From the NCBI GenBank assembly GCA_030248295.1, contig JASANH010001727.1:310001-374000 (forward strand): a DNA stretch of 64,000 nt, given 5' to 3'. Below, piece after piece: positions 57,886 to 64,000 of this stretch; within the stretch, counting starts at the first letter, position 1; every line of letters begins with the position of its first letter. A model generated the notes under the pieces. It did not search any database, was not told the DNA's origin, and worked only from the letters and a program-made list of their open reading frames with translations. The stretch comes from Mesodorylaimus sp. YZB2_4 (lineage: Eukaryota > Nematoda > Enoplea > Dorylaimida > Dorylaimidae). A program made the position numbers and the translations under genes.

Positions 57886-60334
57886 ATGGGTCTCTGGCTA
57901 GCATTTGGTGTGCTGACTGCCGCAGTCGTTGTTTCCCGATGTGCACAAGAAACACCTGAGCAATTGTGGAAGGCGGGTGTGAATGCACGTTTTGCTGGAA
58001 TGTCAGATGAAGAAAAGAAACGGTTCGTTGGTTCGGCTCCTCTGTCTAGGTCAAATGCAGTTTCCAAAATGGAGATGCCACTGATGGAGGCTGTGGGGCT
58101 TCCTGAAAGCTTCAATGCGGCCGACAGATGGCCGGAATGTGCACAGAGTATAAACACTGTCCGTGACCAAGGCAGTTGTTCGTCGGGTTGGGTAAGTGGC
58201 ATTGCGACTGCTTCTCCGTGGGGATTAAATTAGCAATCATTTAGGCATCGGCTAGTGCAGCAGCCATGTCAGACTTGACTTGTATCCGATGCGCGGCTAA
58301 AGTGAGTCCGTATTTGTCAGAGCAAGATCTCCTGACCTGCTGTCCAAGTTGTGGAAACTGGTAAGAAATGTCTACGCACTGTTTTTTACTTTTTGGGCCG
58401 AGGTTGTTCCCCGCCACAACGCAGCTGACTTCTGAATTGGCGAAAGAAGGGGGACATGGGCAGAAGGTACAACCATAAAGTCTCTTGGTGTGTCGAACTC
58501 AGCTCTCAGCTTACTCTTCAAAATGGTGTCTATCCGAGCACAGTCACCCTGAGCAGAAACAAGAGCCTGTAGCAAACATGATGGTAGTGTAACCAGCGCA
58601 CCCAGGCGGCGAGAGATTGTAGAGACTGAAGTCTCTAGGCAAAAAACTCCGACTGCAGGAAGGCAAGTCTCGCGACTATACCTGCCCTAGAAACATCAAC
58701 CGAAGAGGTTGACGTCCCAGCCAGGGAGCGTATCGATTACTCCCAACCGCCAGGGATGCTGGTTACAGTAGCATTATCAGATGCAGATTGATTGATTGAT
58801 TCTACTTGAAGCAGTTAGACTGCACCCAAGCGCTGAAAGGCATGTTAAAAACTGACAGAATAAAGGACAGTACGAGTATTTTTCAATGAGTCATAACGAA
58901 TGTAAGGAGAGTTGGATGTGCATTGGTGTCTGATGCAGTGTAAAGTGCACTTGCCTGGAACCTCTTTGGACCAATAATATTTCCATCTGACGGAGGTACT
59001 TTGGGCAGACCTGCGACCTTGACTTTTTACCTTGAGTTCCCGTTTCTCTGACACGGCGGGAATTAAGACTTTGTTCTCTCTTCTTGCAAGTCAACTGTAT
59101 TTAAGGAGTCAGGAAACAGCTAATCTTATGTTGCATTTTGTCTAGTGAAACTGGTGGTGATGTGAAAGTTGCCTTCCTTTATTGGGTCACCGATGGCCTG
59201 GTGACTGGCGGTCCAGTCAATTCAAGCCAAGGATGCCAACCATACACTCTCTCCAGCCAGGCGGGATCCATTCCAGAATGCTCCCGTACTTGCCAACCTG
59301 GATACCCAGTCAGTTACGACAAAGATAAGCGTAAAGGTAAAAACCACATCTGAAATGCTGACGTGAGTCATCACTTCTGTACTGTAGGCAGTGTCTACGG
59401 CCCGATTTCCGGGGAGAGCGCGATTAAAACTGCGATTTACACCTACGGCTCAGTCGTAGTCGCAAGTTTCAAAGTCTACGATGATTTTCAAACTACTTAT
59501 AAGGACGGTATGGAGTGTTTCGAGGCGGAGCACATGAGCAGCCTAATATAGCCTTGCATTCTACAGGCATCTACCACTACGTGTCCGGTGACCTCAAAGG
59601 TGTGCAAGCGGTCAAAGTGATTGGGTGGGGAGTGGACAACAACGTCCCCTATTGGTTGGCTGTCAATTCATGGGGTACTGACTGGGGAATGAAAGGTAAG
59701 TCGTCCAAGCTGGTCGTGCAGGCGTGAGTAGTGTTGGCTCGAAGTGCATGTTTTCATACACATTGCTGGCAATTGTAACTCACGCCTTGCTGGTCATGAC
59801 AAGAAGAGATTGATCTCCCCTGGCTGGCAGACGTCAGCGTCCCGAGCTGATGTTGCAGGTATAGTCGCGAGACTCGCCTTGCTCCAGTCAGAGGTTATGT
59901 CCCCCTCTCTGGATGGTAGCATTCTCTTCTGCGTTCGCCAACCACGGTTGCACTTTGCAGTGTGCACTCATATGCATACTGTGTTTCTGTGAACATGCAA
60001 TGATTATTTATGCAGTGAACAACCGCTGATGGTCTTCTTCTGTGCTGCAGGCTTCTTCAAAATCAAACGTGGCACCAATGAATGCGATTTCGAAGCAAGT
60101 GCAGTCCAAGGCATCGCCACCACCGATGCATGCGTATCTGTAAGAAGCTTGACCTCGTTGAGTGCTGTGCCATCAAGCTCATCATTATTTTTAGATCAGT
60201 ACTACTCCACATCCGACAACAGCTGCGTCGTCAGCCGTGAAATCGATGCTAAATGCTATACTTGTGCTGCTGCCGGTGTCGGTGGCTGCAAGAATGTTGT
60301 TTTGAAAACAGTGAAAGTCGCAAAAATGCACTAG
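57886..60334 (+). CDS. Cathepsin B homologue lacking both catalytic residues (pseudoprotease)
   Basis: Cathepsin B is a papain-family cysteine protease made as a secreted zymogen. Exons 57886-58191, 58245-58360, 59146-59336, 59388-59507, 59567-59695 and 60051-60334 join in phase to 381 residues. A signal peptide (MGLWLAFGVLTAAVVVSRCA) precedes the propeptide (LWKAGVNARFAGMSDEEKKR). The mature start LPESFNAADRWPEC leads to DQGSCSSGW. Cathepsin B has QGSCGSCW here, so the nucleophile Cys is Gly101 (GGT at 58186). The later GGHA becomes GVQAVKVIGWG, so the catalytic His is Gln258 (CAA at 59605). The oxyanion Gln95 and Asn278 (NSW) remain. The occluding-loop His pair is missing: that segment is short (PYTLSSQAGSIPECSRTC). 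A Cys-rich tail of about 50 residues extends past the usual end. The reading frame is intact, which argues for a retained non-enzymatic role such as binding, as in TINAG-type proteins (inference). Confidence 0.9.
58588..58767 (+). mobile_element. MITE-A, copy 3 (best preserved)
   Basis: It starts TGTAACCAGCGCACCCAGG and ends CCAGGGATGCTGGTTACA, a terminal inverted repeat of about 10 bp plus a looser extension. The core 'cggcgagagattgtagagactgaagtctct' and 'acatcaaccgaagaggttgacg' agrees with the other copies. It lies in intron 2 of the cathepsin B-like gene. Confidence 0.8.
59811..59910 (-). repeat. MITE-A partial copy in the last intron of the cathepsin B-like gene
   Basis: 'gatctcccctggctggcagacg', 'gctgatgttgcaggtatagtcgcgagactcgccttg' and 'tctctggatgg' match MITE-A reversed. 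The TGTAACC terminus is absent. Confidence 0.55.
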
Positions 60335-60991
60335 ATAGATTAGGTTGAAAATATATCGACTATTCCTACATGTATTGTAGTTTCTATCCCAAAAACGCCC
60401 TACTGTCCTCTGCTCGCAACATCAGTCAAGGACAGTCAGTTTGTGAGAAGTAAAGAAATCGGGTATCACAATGGGTATTACAATCAGATCAGGACTCGCC
60501 CAAGAATGCATTCCTTAGCCAGCTTATCTGAGGCTTTTACGGGTATTATCCCTGAAATCCAACATTGTGGGTTCGTCTTCTCAATGAAAACCCCAGAAAA
60601 GTATGAATGTTTTCTACAGAAATTAGAATTTATTCTGATCGCTAGTACATATATGTATGTTACCATAAACATTACACTTTTTATCAGCCAGTCAGTCAGT
60701 CTTCATTAGTTTCTCAAAAGTTTTAAACGGCCAAGTCCAAAGTAAAATTCTTGGCTCGCCCCAGGGCTATATTGGGCTGATCAGAGGACGGCTCAAGCCA
60801 CAGGAACTACCTCACGCAGTCCACGGACACCTCGTGCTGATTGTGAGTTACCCCGTGTGTGACCCCGTGGACACCCCGTGTGTGATTAGCCACACAACAA
60901 GAGGGTCGTGCACACTCACCCAGTCGTGACGGGTTTTTGGGTCGGGGAGGGGTTGCGCTACACCCGTGTCAGGCCTGGATCTTGCATGCAT

Positions 60992-61109
60992 ATCCTGTGA
61001 TTTGATCTTTTGAAGTTCAAATTAAGCAATTAGAAGCCTTGATCGAAGCTAGAAAGGGTCAAGGCTTCTAATTGCTTAATTGGAACTTCAGAAGATCAAA
61101 TCACAGGAT
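60992..61109. repeat. Long near-perfect hairpin, 51-nt arms
   Basis: The left arm 60992-61042 (starts ATCCTGTGATTTGATCTT, ends TAGAAGCCTTGA) pairs with the right arm 61059-61109 (starts TCAAGGCTTCTAATTGC, ends AAATCACAGGAT) with about three mismatches. The loop is 16 nt. It could be a foldback element or a precursor of small RNA. Confidence 0.8.
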
Positions 61110-61555
61110 GATGATTCAGGCAGGAAGTCACTTTGTAAATTCTCATATGTATAATCCTGACTGCAGCCATGCTTCTTTTTTGTCGTTGTTTGCCTTCAGA
61201 TACTAGAATATTCGTCTTAACTTTGTGGTACGAAATTTCGCGAAGGGTTTTTAAGGAGCGGCATAAAAATTTTTCTTGGACACGCCATAGTTTTGACCTT
61301 GTCTTTTTATGATTGAATATGGTGCTGCCTGAGTGGTTATGGTCGGAAAAATTCAATTCGTGAATCGTGAGTTTAGTGTCATAAGACAACGTAACACGAT
61401 TCCACATGATATTGCAAGTTTTAGCATTCCAATTTTAAAAAATTTGACTGCGTCATACTGTTTCTCTGTTTAGTTGAGAGATGACGTGATTTTTCTTGAC
61501 TCTTTGTCGTGTGCCGTATATTATTTTGTCAAAGGGCGGTATGTCATACGACTGG

Positions 61556-61700
61556 GTCCGTATTACTGGAGGGAGTGATTGGTGGAGCTTTTGCACCACG
61601 CAAAAAACCCAATGCCAGCCTACCAAGTCTTCCGACCTACTGTAGTCCAGGGCTGAAACGTCACCCAGAAGGCTGACGCTCCCAGCTACAGCTAAAGCGT
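61556..61700 (-). mobile_element. MITE-B, copy 2
   Basis: Reverse complement of 19240-19383 across its length: CTCCCAGCT(AC), AGGCTGACG, GGCTGAAACGTCACCC, CCTACCAAGTCTTCCGACCTA and ACTGGAGGGAGTGATTGGTGG all have counterparts. Confidence 0.65.
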
Positions 61701-61835
61701 TTTTATGGGAGTAAAACAATAAAGTAAGGTGACCGCTTTTAAAATTTGATAAATGTGAAAAGTTGGTTCCCCTTTTTTTTAAAAGCTTTTATTGGGAAGT
61801 CAGTCACAAGCTGACGATGAGATTGCTCACTGCAG

Positions 61836-61897
61836 GTGTGACACAAAAGATTGGAGAGCTTTACTTTGGCGACGCAAGGTCGACCTCAACCCGTTAG
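61836..61897 (+). CDS. Single candidate exon, unassigned
   Basis: A CACTGCAG acceptor and a GTAAGT donor bracket a 62-nt stretch that reads CDTKDWRALLWRRKVDLNPL in one frame. No partner exon was found on either side. It could be part of a gene continuing to the right, or chance. Confidence 0.2.
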
Positions 61898-62017
61898 GTA
61901 AGTAATGTTTTGTTAAACCAGTCCATTTGGTTCAGAATGCACAGGTTTGGTTTACGAAAAGGAGTGTGAAGAGAAGAAAAAAAAATGGGTGAACCGGTTG
62001 ACCAGGGTGACAAACTA

Positions 62018-62453
62018 CCAAGAGAACATCGCCAACTGTCAAGTCAAACTTTGCAAAAAGAATAATTGTAGCATGTTCCTACGTGCAAAAGAAAGCTATG
62101 TGCAAAATATTAGAGGCGTCTGGCCAACTTGTCAGTTGTGTTCAGCGTCCAAAGTCCTGAATTTTTGTGTCTGGGAGCTTGAGAAAAAACCGCAGATTCT
62201 TTCCAAACTAGGTTTTTGGGTTCGTAGTTTCGAGTTTAAGCTTCCCAACATTCTGGTTCGGGGTTCCTTCCTCAACAAACCCAAAAAATCCAGGAGAATT
62301 TTAAAATTTCGCAGGACTTTAGTCGCTAACCACTACAAAAAAGTTGGGCAGACGTCTCTAATATTTTGCACAGAGCTTTCCTTTGCACGTAGGAACATCT
62401 TACAATTATTCGTTTTTCCAAGTTTGACTTGACAGCTGGCGATGCTCCCTTGG
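62018..62453. mobile_element. Foldback element, family F, copy 2
   Basis: Left end CCAAGAGAACATCGCCAACTG; right end CAGCTGGCGATGCTCCCTTGG. The arms (about 190 nt) match each other and both arms of copy 1 at 3015-3439, including the 'gtgcaaaagaaagct' / 'agctttcctttgcac' pair. The 161-codon open frame on the + strand is a by-product of the arms. Confidence 0.75.
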
Positions 62454-64000
62454 AAGTATTTGGAAGTGCAGCAATGTCTGACGTCTTCCTTTTTGTACCC
62501 CCCTCCCGATGCCCGTTGTGGCTAGTTTCTGCGCTATAGACTCAGGATCAACACTCATAGGGCGCCTGTGTTTGCTAAACTTACAGGTGACAGACAAACA
62601 GGTTGACGTGCTCCCAAAGAAATTTCACCCGGGGGATGTTTGTGCTGACGTTCCACACTCGTCAAAAACAAGACAGTCAACATTTTAGACCTGAACGGTC
62701 CGGACCCGGACCCGGACCTGCCGATGAGACGGAAGGAATAAATCAATGCGAATCAGCTTGGTTCAGATTGTTTCAGAAAACGCTAGTCGACAAAATAAAA
62801 GTGAGATGCTTGGCGAGTGTTACTAAAAACTAACTACTTCGGCGTTTCGACCGTCGAGCCTTCACCAGAAATACCAAAACGCGCAAAGGCACACCAAATA
62901 TTTAAAAAAAATACTGGATTTTTCAGTTTTCCTTCATTAGTACCTGGCAAAAGCATTGCTTGGCGGCTCGGCAGGCAGACCATATTTTTATTCGTCTTCA
63001 TAACATTTGGAGCACGAGGTTTACACACGAGTAAAATGTGTATTCAGGATGCCACAGTGGATGTTTTCTTGCCTTGCACATTGCGAATATAGGGTTGTAT
63101 TTTTTCGGTGACTCCAAGTTAGCCTTTCTGAAGGAAAAAAATTGAAGTCACACAACCGCCCATACGAATGATGGAAATGTGGTGTAACGACAAGCTCTAC
63201 AGTTACCTTGCAAAGCAACCGACCATTTCTTGGATTTCCAGGCTTTCTAGGCCAAAGGGGGATACTATGTTCGCTCACCTCATCCCGACTGATCGAGGGG
63301 CTACCTAAGGGTTAGGGAAGTTTCACAGAGCTTGCGAGCCATTTGATAAATCAGTCATCAGGTGCTTGACATACTGTTCATCATTCATGGCTTAACCAGA
63401 ATTCCTGCTTTTTATGTAAGCTGGAAGATAAATTTTTGGCAGAATTTCGATTTTTGCGCGGCTATGACGATTAGTCAGTTAACTTAAAAACTGGAATGAG
63501 CCACGAAGAAACCTTTTTTGACGAACCATATTTTCTGCAGTATGTGCGCTTCTGTCAAAATCAAAGTCAAAGTCAAAGTCAAAATTACTGGGGGCCAACA
63601 TAGTCGAAGACATGGTCAAAATCTTCGATGAGTGGCACCAAAGTACATGTCAAAGTCCATCTGAAATTACCAGTCGCTACTCAATCGAATGGGGAGTTTA
63701 TAAGCTGTTTTGAAGCAGTTTTGCCACGGGAGTATCGCCACAATGTATTTAGAGGATTTTTCCTGCGGAAACAGGCTTGAAAGGTGGGCGTGCCCGATGA
63801 AACGGGTTATTGATCAGACACTGCTCCCTTGATTGTTTTGAGCCGCCATTTTTCTGTTTTTATGGCCATTCATCATCTCGCCAAAGTACTCCGCTGGATG
63901 CCTCATACTGGCCCGCGAAATCGGAGCTTGTATTAAGTGAAGGTCCCGCAAACGTTCAATTCAGCGTCCTCTGCAACTTGCTTTGCCAACCAACTTTGGC
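62454..64000. other. Intergenic, no gene recognised
   Basis: A short hexanucleotide run (AGTCAA, about five units) lies at 63558-63585. GGACCCGGACCCGGACCTG at 62700 resembles the GACCCG words near 2400 and 3700. No splice-supported exon was seen. The sequence ends mid-intergenic. Confidence 0.4.

Larger units (their letters stand above)
60335..61835. other. Intergenic, repeat-rich
   Basis: This holds the long hairpin at 60992-61109 and MITE-B copy 2. A short repeat of 'accccgtgtgtga' occurs at 60848-60880. No gene was seen. Confidence 0.45.

Noticed and set aside
60141-60195. 55-nt GT-AG intron in the last cathepsin B-like exon
   Set aside because: Splicing shifts the frame and loses the Cys-rich tail; reading through gives a continuous frame with total length divisible by three. 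Kept as a possible alternative in the findings.
61947-62432. 161-codon open frame
   Set aside because: It lies across the arms of foldback family F; the paired copy at 3015-3439 does not keep the frame.

Overview
The window looks like nuclear DNA of an invertebrate animal. Genes are split by GT-AG introns from 43 nt to several kb, the protein families are animal ones (zona pellucida domain, SURF4, aspartyl beta-hydroxylase, M13 peptidase, TMEM268, cathepsin B), and intergenic and intronic DNA is crowded with small repeats. A nematode or another ecdysozoan fits best (inference: very short introns, a furin-cleaved ZP membrane protein, M13 and cathepsin B paralogues). I cannot fix the species.

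Layout. 1-1680 is a damaged hAT-type transposon, followed by a foldback element at 3015-3439. 4193-9200 (+) is a neprilysin-like M13 metallopeptidase with one frameshift. 10.9-11.8 kb holds short unassigned exons. 12162-16440 (+) is a ZP-domain membrane protein whose 5' end is not resolved. 18568-24096 (+) is a TMEM268-like two-pass membrane protein. 24804-26329 (-) is SURF4, and it shares a 477-bp head-to-head promoter with a DEDDy 3'-5' exonuclease (EXD2-like, 26807-31967, +). The last intron of the exonuclease gene contains a 2-kb composite repeat with two minisatellite arrays. 33572-40937 (-) is a complete aspartyl/asparaginyl beta-hydroxylase (ASPH) with two candidate first exons. 44812-45217 and 47252-52844 (+) are two membrane-protein genes I cannot name. 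55620-57405 (-) is the second hAT copy, in inverted orientation to the first. 57886-60334 (+) is a secreted cathepsin B homologue. The rest is repeats.

There is no operon logic here. Two gene products share the early secretory pathway: SURF4 is a cargo receptor that cycles between ER and Golgi, and ASPH hydroxylates EGF-like domains in the ER lumen. The ZP protein, M13 peptidase and cathepsin homologue are predicted secretory or cell-surface products.

Most worth a second look: (1) the cathepsin B homologue has Gly in place of the catalytic Cys and Gln in place of the catalytic His, so it reads as an intact pseudoprotease with a Cys-rich tail; (2) ASPH keeps its fold and 2-oxoglutarate residues, but the second iron-ligand His is Asn; (3) ASPH has two related alternative first exons, each with its own TATA-like box; (4) several repeat families recur in the window, including 1.7-kb inverted hAT copies 54 kb apart, foldback elements, a TGTAACCAGC-ended MITE, a TA-flanked MITE and a tRNA-Glu-derived SINE.
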